Shown here piece by piece: positions 18,324 through 26,862 of a stretch of 64,000 nucleotides of DNA. The DNA comes from Orenia metallireducens. GTDB taxonomy: Bacteria; Bacillota; Halanaerobiia; Halobacteroidales; Halobacteroidaceae. The notes beneath the pieces were generated by a model, which was given only the letters and a program-made list of their open reading frames with translations, did not search any database and was not told where the DNA came from. The stretch is taken from NCBI RefSeq assembly GCF_003001995.1, contig NZ_PVNB01000012.1:41845-105844 (forward strand), in the 5' to 3' direction. Within the stretch, counting starts at the first letter, position 1, and each line of letters opens with the position of its first letter. Both the position numbers and the translations under genes were made by a program.

Positions 18324-18376
18324 TTCAATTATTGATTATTAATTTTATAATTATACATATTGAGGAGGGAATTTTT

Positions 18377-19345
18377 TTGCAAAAAGAATATGTAGTTGGT
18401 GTAGATTTGGGTGGGACAAAGATTTTAACTGCAGTAGCTGATTTGGAGGGTAATATTTTAGCTAGAGTAAGAAAGGATACAGAGGCTAAAAAGGGTAAGG
18501 AGGTAGTTATCCAAAAGATCAAAGATACAGTCTATGAAGCTGTACAAGAGGTTGGCATAGAGCTATCCCAAGTCAAAGGGATTGGTTTAGGGGTACCAGG
18601 ACCTGTTGATATCAAAAAAGGTATTATTAAGCATACTCCTAATTTAGATTTAGATAATATTAATATTGTTGAAGAATTGAGAGAATTAGATACTCCTATC
18701 TTCTTAGAAAATGATGCTAATGCAGCTGCTTTAGGTGAGAAGTGGTTTGGTGCAGGAAAAGAAGCAGAAAATATGGTTTATATGACTGTAAGTACTGGAA
18801 TAGGTGGAGGAATTATAATCAATAAAGAGATATTCCATGGTGCTGGTGATGCTGCTGGTGAGATAGGTCACATGACTATTCTTCCTGATAGTAAACTTCA
18901 GTGTGGCTGTGGTAATTATGGCTGCTGGGAAGCTATTGCTTCTGGAACTGCTTTAAGTAAACTAGGAAAAGAAGCAGTTGAGTCTGGTAAAGATACTTTA
19001 ATGAGTGACCTGGTTGCTGATTCTACAAAGGTTAATGGAGCAGTTGTGGCTAAAGCAGCAGAGCAAGGTGATAAAGTAGCTAAAGAGATTATGGATAAGA
19101 TTGCTGGTTATTTAGGAATTGGAATGGCAAATCTAATTAATATCTTCAATCCTGATACTATAGTTATAGGTGGTGGTGTATCCCAATCCTGGGGGTTGAT
19201 TGAAGATAAAGTAAATTCAACTATACAAGCAAGGGCAATGGATTCTTTGGTAGAAGATGTTGATGTTGTTATAGCTGAGTTAGGTAGTGATGTTGGTGTA
19301 TTAGGAGCAGTAGCTACTGCTTTAGCTGAATTAGATTTATTTTAG
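18377..19345 (+). CDS. ROK family glucokinase
   Basis: 322 aa from TTG 18377, 8-9 nt after GAGGAGGG (18362-18368); an upstream in-frame ATG at 18332 has no SD. ATP-binding DLGGTKI at the N-terminus, active-site region ENDANAAALGE, STGIGGGII, and the ROK zinc motif CGCGNYGCWE are all present and complete. There is no N-terminal HTH, so it is a kinase and not a repressor. It phosphorylates glucose (or a close hexose) in the cytoplasm, the expected entry step for glucose released from maltodextrins by the locus downstream. Confidence 0.9.
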   Translation: MQKEYVVGVDLGGTKILTAVADLEGNILARVRKDTEAKKGKEVVIQKIKDTVYEAVQEVGIELSQVKGIGLGVPGPVDIKKGIIKHTPNLDLDNINIVEELRELDTPIFLENDANAAALGEKWFGAGKEAENMVYMTVSTGIGGGIIINKEIFHGAGDAAGEIGHMTILPDSKLQCGCGNYGCWEAIASGTALSKLGKEAVESGKDTLMSDLVADSTKVNGAVVAKAAEQGDKVAKEIMDKIAGYLGIGMANLINIFNPDTIVIGGGVSQSWGLIEDKVNSTIQARAMDSLVEDVDVVIAELGSDVGVLGAVATALAELDLF

Positions 19346-19428
19346 TATTTTTAAAGTTGCTTATATCAGAAGTATTTATAATTCTTCTGATTTTAATAAA
19401 TTAAATAAATTTTAAGGGGGTTTTTGGT

Positions 19429-19746
19429 ATGGAGAATATAAATCTAGACAAAACTGCTTTTCAAATCACGTTACATGGTGGAAATGCTAAGGATTTAGCC
19501 AATGATGCATTAGTTGCAGCCAAAAAGGGAGACTATGAACAAGCTGAACAATTATTAGCAGAAGCTAATAAGGAATTTGATCTTGGTCATCAAGTACAAT
19601 CTAAGGCTATGCAAAAAGATGATAGTGATAATAGAATAGTACCTACTCTATTATTAGTTCATGCAAAGGATCATTTAATGGCTGCTAAAACAGAAATTAA
19701 ATTAATCAATGAATTGATTGATTTACACAAAAAATTAGATAAATAA
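19429..19746 (+). CDS. PTS lactose/cellobiose-type EIIA component, orphan
   Basis: 105 aa, the all-helical EIIA(Lac/Chb) fold. The phosphorylated His lies in LLLVHAKDHLM (about residue 83), and the family's Asp-containing trimer region FDLGHQVQSKAMQ precedes it. It receives phosphate from HPr. No EIIB or EIIC of the lactose family is next to it, while hprK, which phosphorylates HPr at serine, follows. A regulatory use or partnership with distant EIIBC genes is possible. Confidence 0.85.
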   Translation: MENINLDKTAFQITLHGGNAKDLANDALVAAKKGDYEQAEQLLAEANKEFDLGHQVQSKAMQKDDSDNRIVPTLLLVHAKDHLMAAKTEIKLINELIDLHKKLDK

Positions 19747-19842
19747 TAAGTAGCTAAAGGTAAGTAGCTAAAAGTGAGTAGTGAAGAATAAATAATTATG
19801 CTATTCCTACTCACTAATTACCACTTATTACTTACTGAATTA
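19747..19842. repeat. Imperfect palindromic intergenic repeat
   Basis: TAAGTAGCTAAAGGTAAGTAGC and AGTGAGTAGTGAAGAATA on the left face TATTCCTACTCACTAATTACC and ACTTATTACTTACT on the right, giving an imperfect 35-bp-arm hairpin between the EIIA gene and hprK. Related elements occur at 7876-7958, 26788-26858 and 55870-55955. Confidence 0.5.
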
Positions 19843-19854
19843 AGAGGTGGAATA

Positions 19855-20775
19855 ATGAATAGTATATCTGTAGAAAAAATATTAGAACATTTTCATTTGC
19901 AACAGATTAATCAAACACCAATTGAAAATATGATACTGGTTAGTGATATTAAAAGACCAGGTTTAGAGTTGGCTGGATTTTTTGATTACTTTACTCCTGA
20001 TAGAGTACAAGTTTTAGGAAGAACAGAACTCTCATTTCTACAAGAATTACCGAAAGAGCTATTGACTGAGAGATTAGATAAATTTTGTAGCTACGATATT
20101 CCCTGTATTGTTGTTACTAGAGGGTTAGAACCACCACAAGAGCTAATAGATCTATCTCAGAAAAATCAAATTCCATTACTTGCTACAGACTATTCAACAA
20201 CTAGCTTTGTTAGTAGGTTGACTGATTATTTAGAGGGTGAATTTGCACCTGAAGTTACTAAACATGGAGTCTTAGTAGAGGTTTATGGTGTCGGAGTATT
20301 CATTAAAGGGGATAGTGGAATTGGTAAGAGTGAAAGTGCCTTAGATTTAGTAAAGAGGGGACATCGACTGGTAGCTGATGATGCAGTTATCATAAGAAGG
20401 TTTATGAGAGGAGCACTTGTTGGTCGTTCTCCTAAAATTTCTAAACATTATATGGAATTAAGAGGTTTAGGAATTATTAATGTAAGAACGCTTTTTGGTG
20501 CTGGGGCTGTTAGAGAAGAGCAGTCTATAGATTTAATTGCTGAATTAGAAAAATGGGATGATACCAAAAATTACGATAGATTGGGTATTCAAGATGATAC
20601 TGAAGAGATTTTAAAGGTTACTGTACCTAAGGTGACTATACCAGTAAGACCTGGTAGAAACTTGGCTATGGTTATGGAAGTAGCAGCAATGAATTATAGG
20701 TTAAAGAGTACAGGATATAATGCTGCACAGGAGTTTACTAAGAGGTTAGAAGAGACTCTTAGAAATGGAAATTAA
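19855..20775 (+). CDS. hprK: HPr kinase/phosphorylase
   Basis: 306 aa from ATG 19855, which follows AGAGGTGG at 4-5 nt. The N-terminal half is the MurF-like domain; the C-terminal half carries Walker A GDSGIGKS (residues 152-159), the DDAVIIRR strand and the family signature ELRGLGIINVRTLFGAGAV. HprK phosphorylates Ser46 of HPr when fructose-1,6-bisphosphate is high and removes it when phosphate is high; P-Ser-HPr is the co-repressor for CcpA at cre sites. That fits the cre-type array found 1.4 kb downstream. Confidence 0.96.
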   Translation: MNSISVEKILEHFHLQQINQTPIENMILVSDIKRPGLELAGFFDYFTPDRVQVLGRTELSFLQELPKELLTERLDKFCSYDIPCIVVTRGLEPPQELIDLSQKNQIPLLATDYSTTSFVSRLTDYLEGEFAPEVTKHGVLVEVYGVGVFIKGDSGIGKSESALDLVKRGHRLVADDAVIIRRFMRGALVGRSPKISKHYMELRGLGIINVRTLFGAGAVREEQSIDLIAELEKWDDTKNYDRLGIQDDTEEILKVTVPKVTIPVRPGRNLAMVMEVAAMNYRLKSTGYNAAQEFTKRLEETLRNGN

Positions 20776-20832
20776 CCATAAGTTAATAAGGCTTACCTAT
20801 AATAAAAATAAGAACAATGGGGTGAATATAAG

Positions 20833-21303
20833 TTGAAATTAAATCAATTTACAGTAGAGGATATTGTTAGAATGGATGGCGGAAGAGAATTAGGAAAGCT
20901 TGCTACAGTCTTATCTATGGTCGATGACCAACATGATGATAAAATAGTAGAAGCTATAATTAATGAAGGCTTTGGAGCTGTTATTACTCGTGCAGGAGGT
21001 AAAGGAGAAGATCTAAAGAATAAAGTATTACGTAATGCTTTAGGTGCTGCTGTTAAGGGTAATGTAATAGATGATGGTATTCAAGACCGTCGGGTATTGA
21101 CTAGATGCGTTGAGCGTGCATTGGTTGGACTGAATGGACCAATGAGTAGTATTTCTGGTGCAGGAATTAAGATTGGAATAGTAAAGAAAGACACTCATTT
21201 AGCTGTTGCTATTCATGGTAAGATTGGAATACCAGGTTTAGATATTGATCATGAAATTTCTGGTCTTGGTGTTCATTATTATGGTTTAGTTAGTAATAAA
21301 TAA
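20833..21303 (+). CDS. HutP family protein
   Basis: 156 aa starting at TTG 20833. The pattern GRELGKLATVLSMVDDQ..., a central LRNALGAAVKGNVI helix, and the C-terminal VAIHGKIGIPGLDI...HEISGLGVHYYGL with spaced histidines match clostridial HutP-family proteins, relatives of the B. subtilis antiterminator that binds hut mRNA with L-histidine and Mg2+. Whether this one binds RNA is unknown. It has no histidine-utilization genes around it. It follows hprK by 57 bp and may share its transcript. Confidence 0.65.
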   Translation: MKLNQFTVEDIVRMDGGRELGKLATVLSMVDDQHDDKIVEAIINEGFGAVITRAGGKGEDLKNKVLRNALGAAVKGNVIDDGIQDRRVLTRCVERALVGLNGPMSSISGAGIKIGIVKKDTHLAVAIHGKIGIPGLDIDHEISGLGVHYYGLVSNK

Positions 21304-21414
21304 ATATCTTAAATTTAGATTTAATTATAAAAAATTTTATTAAAAATTTAAATATATATTAGGAACTGATAAAGATCTTATATTAGCAATTATAAATGAA
21401 GTTAGAAAGCTATA

Positions 21415-21475
21415 AAGGGTTTTTGGCCACAGTTGCCCTAAGTGGTACCTTTTGCTAAGAAGTACTCTTGGGTAC
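21415..21475 (+). repeat. Degenerate fragment of the dispersed intergenic repeat
   Basis: GGTTTTTGGCCACAGTTGCC...AGAAGTACTCTTGGGTAC shares the GTTTTTGCCACG and AAGTACTCTTGGGG blocks of the copy at 5846-5985 with the middle deleted. Confidence 0.45.
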
Positions 21476-21915
21476 TAAACATTGATTGTCACTGATTAAG
21501 ATAAAATAAATTATAATATTTATCTTTTTTAATTAATTTCTTATTTTTGTGTATATCTTTGTTGACCTGTGGCTAATTATTTAATTTTTCTGTCCTATAA
21601 TATATGAAGTTTTTATTAGGATTTAGATAATTATTAGAGAATTTCTTACTAGTAGATTATAAAAGAGGAAATTATTGGAAATAAGTTTTAAGCTCAATTA
21701 TGCTAAAATTATTTAGCTGGGTTGGTTAATTTTTTAGACAAATGAAAATAATAAAAAAAATTAAAATTTAAGCAGGTATTTGAGATAATATCAAGAAGTA
21801 TATAATTACAGTAAAAATAATTTATTATACTATAAGATTATAAATATAATTTTACTGTCTATTTTAATTAAAATTGGATAATAAAAAAATATATACTAAA
21901 TAATATGAAATAATA

Positions 21916-21944
21916 TTGCAAGGAAATGTGTTTTATGGTATAAT
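21916..21944 (+). promoter_or_regulatory. Strong sigma-A-type promoter
   Basis: TTGCAA (21916-21921) and TATAAT (21939-21944) with an exact 17-bp spacer and TATGG before the -10. Transcription would begin near 21951. No ORF follows within 750 bp. Confidence 0.65.
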
Positions 21945-21950
21945 AATCAC

Positions 21951-22112
21951 ATAATGTAATAAGTTTAGTGCTTGTTCTTTTTCTGTATAGTATAATTATT
22001 TTAGATATCAGTTTTTAATAACTAAATAGGGATAAGTTTTTAATATAAGTTTAGAATACCCAGATAATAGATCTATTTAACTATAAGATCAATTAATATC
22101 GGGTATTTTTTG
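21951..22112 (+). ncRNA. Candidate 160-nt small RNA
   Basis: Bounded by the promoter at 21916-21944 and a terminator-like structure. AATACCC (22055-22061) pairs with GGGTATT (22101-22107), with an inner AAT/ATT extension, followed by TTTTTTGTTTTG. The transcript has no ribosome-binding site with an ORF of any size. It could be a trans-acting RNA or the attenuated leader of the starch locus. No known RNA family was recognised. Confidence 0.35.
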
Positions 22113-22200
22113 TTTTGTTTAATAATATAATTCTAGATTTTATATAGCGTTATTCTTGGAGCTCTTCTAGAATATTTAAGGTTTATTTATTTTTTTCTCT

Positions 22201-22499
22201 ATGAAAACGAAACCACAAAGCCATTATATTCAAGTATTCCAAAGAAGAGTAAACATCTAATTAATTTTTACTTAATGAAAACGAAACCATAAATTTATTA
22301 TGTCCAAGTACTTCAAAGAAAAGTAAATAGTAGATTTGTTTCTGTTTGGTGAAAACGTAATCATAAAGTTATTATATTTAAAGGTTATAGAGAGAACTAT
22401 GGTAATGATTTGTTTTTTGTTTATAATGGAAACGCAACCATGAGATTATTCTCTTTAATTATTCTAAAGAAAAGTATACTTATTAAATTTAGTATATAT
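22201..22499 (+). repeat. Four tandem ~74-bp repeats, each with one cre-type operator
   Basis: Each unit opens with a 15-bp site fitting the CcpA catabolite-responsive-element pattern WTGNAANCGNWNNCW: ATGAAAACGAAACCA at 22201, the same at 22275, GTGAAAACGTAATCA at 22349 (first base off) and ATGGAAACGCAACCA at 22426. Starts are 74, 74 and 77 bp apart, close to seven helical turns, so the sites face the same side of the DNA. The spacers are related too (ATTATATTCAAGTATT-CAAAGAAGAGTA). The sites are candidates for CcpA or a maltose-specific LacI-family regulator, about 290-530 bp upstream of the porin gene. Confidence 0.75.
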
Positions 22500-22519
22500 T
22501 AGTTGATTATATCTATGCC

Positions 22520-22544
22520 TTGATATATTTTTGTGGTATATCAA
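22520..22544. promoter_or_regulatory. Inverted repeat upstream of the maltoporin gene
   Basis: TTGATATA (22520-22527) and TATATCAA (22537-22544) are exact complements around TTTTTGTGG. A possible operator close to the weak porin promoter, or a small hairpin. Confidence 0.35.
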
Positions 22545-22731
22545 ATCTCTGAGTTAATACTTATGTCAGTAATGTTTTAGCTATCAATTATATTGTTAAA
22601 CTAAAATTAAGGGCATAGAGATCAATATAAATTTCATTCTGTTAAGGGGGTGATGGCTACTTAGCTTAGTAAGATCTTGGAGTCATTTATAATTTTAATT
22701 AAAAACTCAAAAAAATTTAGGGGGTATTGAA

Positions 22732-24381
22732 TTGAAGAAAAGATTCAGTTTATTTTTAACAGTAGCATTAATGCTTACACTAGTTGCAGTACCAGCTTTT
22801 GCAAAAACTTCAGTTAGTGCTGGAGATAATGGAAAAGTAGAGGTAACATTTACTTATGCAGGAAATCTTGATGCAAATGCAGTTTATGTAGCGGGGGAAT
22901 TTAATAACTGGTTGCCAAACTTCCCAACTTACAAAATGAAGAAAGAGAATGGTGTATGGACACTTACTACACAATTAGAAGAAGGTAAGTATCAATACAA
23001 ATTTACTGTATATGGTGGTGGAATGCTTCAATGGATCAAAGATGATGAAGCAGCAAGTTTTGCACCAGATGGATTTGGTGGACAGAACTCTGTTGTAATT
23101 GCTGATCCTAATGCAGGTTTAGCTGACCGTATTGTTGAATTGGAGAAGCAAATGGCAGTAACTAATATTGGATTCAACTATAGTGGTTATGCTCGTTCTG
23201 GTTATGGAGTTACTAAAGAAGGTGGCTCAGCAGGTCAACCAGGTATTGGTAATCCATATGGATCATTTAGATTAGGAAATGAATTCAATACTTTTATTGA
23301 AAATACTTTCAGTAAAAAATGGACTGCAGATAATGGTGCTTGGATGAAAGCTGAATTCTTATTAGCTCATAGTGATGGTTCTGATAGTGTATGGGAAGAC
23401 GGATGGGCTAATCGTCAAGCATTTGTTGAAGCAGGAGGAATGGACTTTGCACCAGACTTAACTTTCTGGGCTGGTAAACGTTTCTATGGAAGAGATGATA
23501 TCCATATCCTTGATAAATATTGGAGAAATATGAGTGGTAATGGAGCAGGTATTAAAGGTATTAATTTAGGTGGAGCTAAGTTAGATGTAGCTTATGTAGG
23601 TAATTCAACAGGAAATAAAATAGGTAATGGAGAATTATCAACTCAGACTATTGATATTAGAGTTAAAGATATTGCTGTTCCAGGAGGTACTTTAGAATTA
23701 GAAATTGCTCCTGCTTGGTCTAAAGGAAGTAAATATGATGTAACAACAGATGCACATTGGACAACTGATGATAATGGCAACCCAGAATGGGTTAAAAAGA
23801 AAACAGAAACAATAGAAGTAGATGATAAAACCGCATACCAATTAGGGGCAGTATATAGCAGACCTGATTTTTATGGTGTGAAAGATGGATCTAGTAAGTT
23901 TGCTTTACAATATGGATCTGGTATCCAAAACTGGGCTTTAGGTGGAACTGCTAACCAATTGGGTGACGAAGATGCTAGCATAATTAGTTTCTTGACATAT
24001 GGCGTAGGTAACTTAACTAGCAATTGGGATGTAATGCCTGTACTTATCTATCAATTAGAGGATAATGGTGCTGATGAGAATTCTGATACTACTTTAATTA
24101 CTACTGGTGCTAGATTTGTTAACTATGTTACTAAAAACTTTGCAATGCAATATGAGCTAGGTTATGAATCTAGAGATGAAGATGGTCAAGATAAGCAATC
24201 TGTAACTAAGTTTACTGTTGCTCCTACAATTAAATGGGATAGTAGCTTCTGGGCTCGCCCAGAATTAAGAGTATTTGTTACTTATGCCAAGCCAGATAAT
24301 AGAGGATTTGACGATGGAGTAAATTACGATGATGATGAAGCTGCTATAACTTACGGAGTTCAAACTGAACTTTGGTGGTAG
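22732..24381 (+). CDS. Maltoporin (LamB-type) with N-terminal CBM48-like glycogen-binding domain
   Basis: 549 aa. Residues 1-24 are a signal peptide ending AFA. Residues about 33-123 form a CBM48/AMPK-type glycogen-binding module (VYVAGEFNNWLPN, then WTLTTQLEEGKYQYKF). A short coiled coil LADRIVELEKQMA (about 131-143) leads to a LamB-like 18-strand barrel: GYARSGYGVTKEGG, FRLGNE, WAGKRFYGRDDIHILD, SGNGAGI, a PGGTLELE strand, WARPELRVFVTYAK and the aromatic C-terminal ELWW expected for insertion into an outer membrane. It should admit maltodextrins through an outer membrane and hold starch at the pore mouth or periplasmic side. The start is TTG 22732. Two terminators follow, so it is transcribed separately from the lipoproteins. 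Confidence 0.88.
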   Translation: MKKRFSLFLTVALMLTLVAVPAFAKTSVSAGDNGKVEVTFTYAGNLDANAVYVAGEFNNWLPNFPTYKMKKENGVWTLTTQLEEGKYQYKFTVYGGGMLQWIKDDEAASFAPDGFGGQNSVVIADPNAGLADRIVELEKQMAVTNIGFNYSGYARSGYGVTKEGGSAGQPGIGNPYGSFRLGNEFNTFIENTFSKKWTADNGAWMKAEFLLAHSDGSDSVWEDGWANRQAFVEAGGMDFAPDLTFWAGKRFYGRDDIHILDKYWRNMSGNGAGIKGINLGGAKLDVAYVGNSTGNKIGNGELSTQTIDIRVKDIAVPGGTLELEIAPAWSKGSKYDVTTDAHWTTDDNGNPEWVKKKTETIEVDDKTAYQLGAVYSRPDFYGVKDGSSKFALQYGSGIQNWALGGTANQLGDEDASIISFLTYGVGNLTSNWDVMPVLIYQLEDNGADENSDTTLITTGARFVNYVTKNFAMQYELGYESRDEDGQDKQSVTKFTVAPTIKWDSSFWARPELRVFVTYAKPDNRGFDDGVNYDDDEAAITYGVQTELWW

Positions 24382-24389
24382 AAATCACT

Positions 24390-24432
24390 TTAAGACCCTA
24401 TGTTTAAACATGGGGTCTTAATCCTTTTTTAA
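24390..24432 (+). terminator. First terminator after maltoporin
   Basis: TAAGACCCTATGTTT pairs with AAACATGGGGTCTTA (one T-G pair), followed by ATCCTTTTTT. Confidence 0.75.
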
Positions 24433-24483
24433 ATTATTAACAATAATTAGAATTTTTTAAAATTTAAGGGCAATGTTAAGCTT

Positions 24484-24535
24484 AACAACCCCGATATGCA
24501 AGTTTGATTACTAGCATATTGGGGTTGTTTTATTA
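24484..24535 (+). terminator. Second terminator after maltoporin
   Basis: AACAACCCCGATATGC (24484-24499) pairs with GCATATTGGGGTTGTT (24514-24529) and runs into TTTTATT. Together with the first it fully separates the porin gene from the amylase gene; the rest of this 338-bp gap shows nothing more. Confidence 0.85.
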
Positions 24536-24719
24536 TTTGGTATTCATATTATAAGGTGATTATTTATGATTTATAGCAATTATATTAATAATATTTTAGT
24601 TTTTTAGATAATTAGCTTCTGTTTATTAGTGGCTGTGAACTTATAAGACCTTGAATATCTAGTGTTGGAGCTAAGAAATATATTAATTAATTTAATCAAA
24701 TCAATGGAGGTAGAGGTTA

Positions 24720-26717
24720 ATGCTGAAAATGTTAAAGAGTAATAGATTGCTTCTGCTGGCTATACTCTTATTAAGCTTAGGTTTATTAATAGGGTGTAGC
24801 AGTGGTGGTTATGATGGTGATGAACAGGCTTCATTTATGTTAATCAATTCAAGTCCTAAAGATGGGGCTACTATATCTGCTGATATTACAGGAATAACTT
24901 TAGAGTTTAATTATGAGTTAGCTAGTAAAGAGATTGCTATATTAGAGGATGGAAATGCTATTTCTGGACTTACTTCAAAAACAGATGGAAAGAAAGTTAC
25001 TATTAGTGGATTTGAATTGAGTAAATCTACTTCTTATGAGTTAAACTATTCAGTTACTAATAATGATGGAACAAGTATAAATGGAAAGATTAATTTTTTG
25101 ACAATGAGTAATCTTCCTGATATTTCTGGGTTAGCCAATCTAAATGAGACTATGATGCAAGCTTTCTATTGGGAGATGAATACAGGGGAGTATGCAAGTG
25201 ATTACCCAGAAGAAGCTAATCTGTGGAATTTGCTTGCTGATAGAGCAGATGATTTAGCTGATATAGGGATTACTTCATTGTGGTTACCTCCTGCTAATAA
25301 GGCATGGGGAGGAGTAGGTGTAGACGCTGACCAAGATGTTGGATATGGTACCCATGACTTATGGGATTTAGGAGAGTTTGATAAGCAAGGAAGTGTTAGA
25401 ACAAAGTATGGAACTAAGGATCAATTATTAACTGCAATTGATGCTATTCATACTTCTGGTATGAAAGCTTATTATGATATTATCTTCAATCACAGAATGG
25501 GTGCTTATAATAAAGATATAGATGTTAAATTAAGTGCTAATAGTCCTGATAAGGCAGGTGGAACAATTGATGCTTGGACTAACTTTGATTTAGCAGGTCG
25601 TCAAAAGTATTATACCCAAGATAAATGGGGTGACTTATGGCATGATTTTAAATGGGACTGGAGAGCCTTTGATGGTGTAGACTATGCTGAGGATAAAGGT
25701 AATGGATTATATCTATTTGCAGGCAAGACATGGGGGTTAGTTCCAGATGACCCTTGGATGAGAGAACCAGAATATTTAATGGGAGCAGATGTAGATTACT
25801 ACAATTATCCTAATGGTTATGATGGTACTCCTGAGCCGAATATTAATGTAGTAGATGAGATGAAAGCATGGGGTGAATGGATTACTAAGGAAATTGGGTT
25901 TGACGGATTCCGTATTGATGCTGTTAAGCATGTTGATAGTACCTTTATCTATGAGTGGATTGATCATGTTCAAAGTGCAACCAACAAAGAGTTATTCTTT
26001 GTTGGAGAAGCATGGCTTGAAGATAAGACTGCTTTAAAGTCATATCTTGATTTAGTTGATGGAAGAGCTGATATCTTTAATAAGGCTAAAAATTCAGAAT
26101 TAAAAGTATTTGACTTCCCATTAAGAGCTAAATTTAAAAACATGAGGGATGGGAATGGTACTTTTGATATTTCAACTTTAAGCACTGCTGGCTTAGTCAA
26201 TGATTCTACTCATGGTGAAAGGGCAGTTGCTTTTATAGATAATCATGATACAAGTGGTTCAAATGCAGAGAATTATGGTAAGAGAGGGATTGATAAGTAC
26301 AGTTATCAAGCTTATGCTTATGCGTTGACTAGGGAAAGCACAGTACCTACTATCTTTTGGAAGGATTACTACCAACATGGTATGAAGTCTGGATTAGATA
26401 AATTAATTCAAGCAAGAAAGTACTATGCTTATGGAACAGGTCATGAAGTTGATAATAATGATAATGATGTTTATTCATATGTTAGAGAAGGGTTAGATAA
26501 TGTAGAAGGAACTGGTTTAGTAATGATGATTTCTGATGGAACTAGTGGAGATCTAGTTACTAGAGAGATTAATTCTCGTCAGTCCAATACTGCTTTTAGA
26601 GATATAACTGGAAATGTATCTGGAACAGTAGTTACAGATGAACAAGGATATGGAGATTTTAAAGTAATTAAATCTGAAGCCAAAGGATGTAGTGTTTGGG
26701 TTCCGGTTATAGATTAA
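24720..26717 (+). CDS. Lipoprotein alpha-amylase (GH13_5 type) with N-terminal Ig-like domain
   Basis: 665 aa. A lipoprotein signal (hydrophobic stretch ending LLIGC) is followed by a Big_5-like Ig domain (about 38-130) and an alpha-amylase barrel of the Bacillus liquefying-amylase type: MMQAFYWEMNTGEY, VGYGTHDLWDLGEF, region I DIIFNH (D253), nucleophile in GFRIDAVKH (D400), acid/base in VGEAW (E430), region IV FIDNHD (D510). It endo-hydrolyses internal alpha-1,4 bonds of starch at the cell envelope. The loop after region IV is short (IFWKDYYQHG instead of the longer FYGDMYG loop). A similar enzyme lies at 31877. The SD GGAGGTAGAGG precedes the ATG. Confidence 0.93.
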   Translation: MLKMLKSNRLLLLAILLLSLGLLIGCSSGGYDGDEQASFMLINSSPKDGATISADITGITLEFNYELASKEIAILEDGNAISGLTSKTDGKKVTISGFELSKSTSYELNYSVTNNDGTSINGKINFLTMSNLPDISGLANLNETMMQAFYWEMNTGEYASDYPEEANLWNLLADRADDLADIGITSLWLPPANKAWGGVGVDADQDVGYGTHDLWDLGEFDKQGSVRTKYGTKDQLLTAIDAIHTSGMKAYYDIIFNHRMGAYNKDIDVKLSANSPDKAGGTIDAWTNFDLAGRQKYYTQDKWGDLWHDFKWDWRAFDGVDYAEDKGNGLYLFAGKTWGLVPDDPWMREPEYLMGADVDYYNYPNGYDGTPEPNINVVDEMKAWGEWITKEIGFDGFRIDAVKHVDSTFIYEWIDHVQSATNKELFFVGEAWLEDKTALKSYLDLVDGRADIFNKAKNSELKVFDFPLRAKFKNMRDGNGTFDISTLSTAGLVNDSTHGERAVAFIDNHDTSGSNAENYGKRGIDKYSYQAYAYALTRESTVPTIFWKDYYQHGMKSGLDKLIQARKYYAYGTGHEVDNNDNDVYSYVREGLDNVEGTGLVMMISDGTSGDLVTREINSRQSNTAFRDITGNVSGTVVTDEQGYGDFKVIKSEAKGCSVWVPVID

Positions 26718-26787
26718 TATTTATATAGAATAATTAGCTTATTTACTAACAAAAGAAATAAAATGCTTTAGATATAGTATAACAATT

Positions 26788-26862
26788 TAGTAGCGGGTGA
26801 GAGGTGATGAGTAATTATATCCTCTTGTCATCAATCACTCGTTGTTTTTTAATATCTATTGC
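26788..26862 (+). terminator. Palindromic repeat acting as terminator after the first amylase
   Basis: GGGTGAGAGGTGATGAG and CTCTTGTCATCAATCACTCG form an imperfect long hairpin followed by TTGTTTTTTAA. The element belongs to the same repeat family as 7876-7958 and 19747-19842 and seems to have been recruited as a terminator. Confidence 0.55.

Larger units (their letters stand above)
21304..22731. other. 1.4 kb gene-free control region upstream of the starch locus
   Basis: Very AT-rich, with no plausible coding frame. In order it holds a degenerate copy of the dispersed repeat (21415-21475), a strong promoter (21916-21944), a hairpin with T-run (22055-22112), four operator-bearing direct repeats (22201-22440 and following), an 8-bp inverted repeat (22520-22544), and a leader with GGGGGTGATGG before the porin start. 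No single convincing promoter was found between 22445 and 22700; TTGATT (22503-22508) with TATTTT 17 bp on is the best and is weak. Confidence 0.6.

Noticed and set aside
22201..22499. CRISPR interpretation of the 74-bp repeats
   Set aside because: Repeats diverge, the conserved part is only 15 bp, spacers are related to one another, and no cas gene is present.
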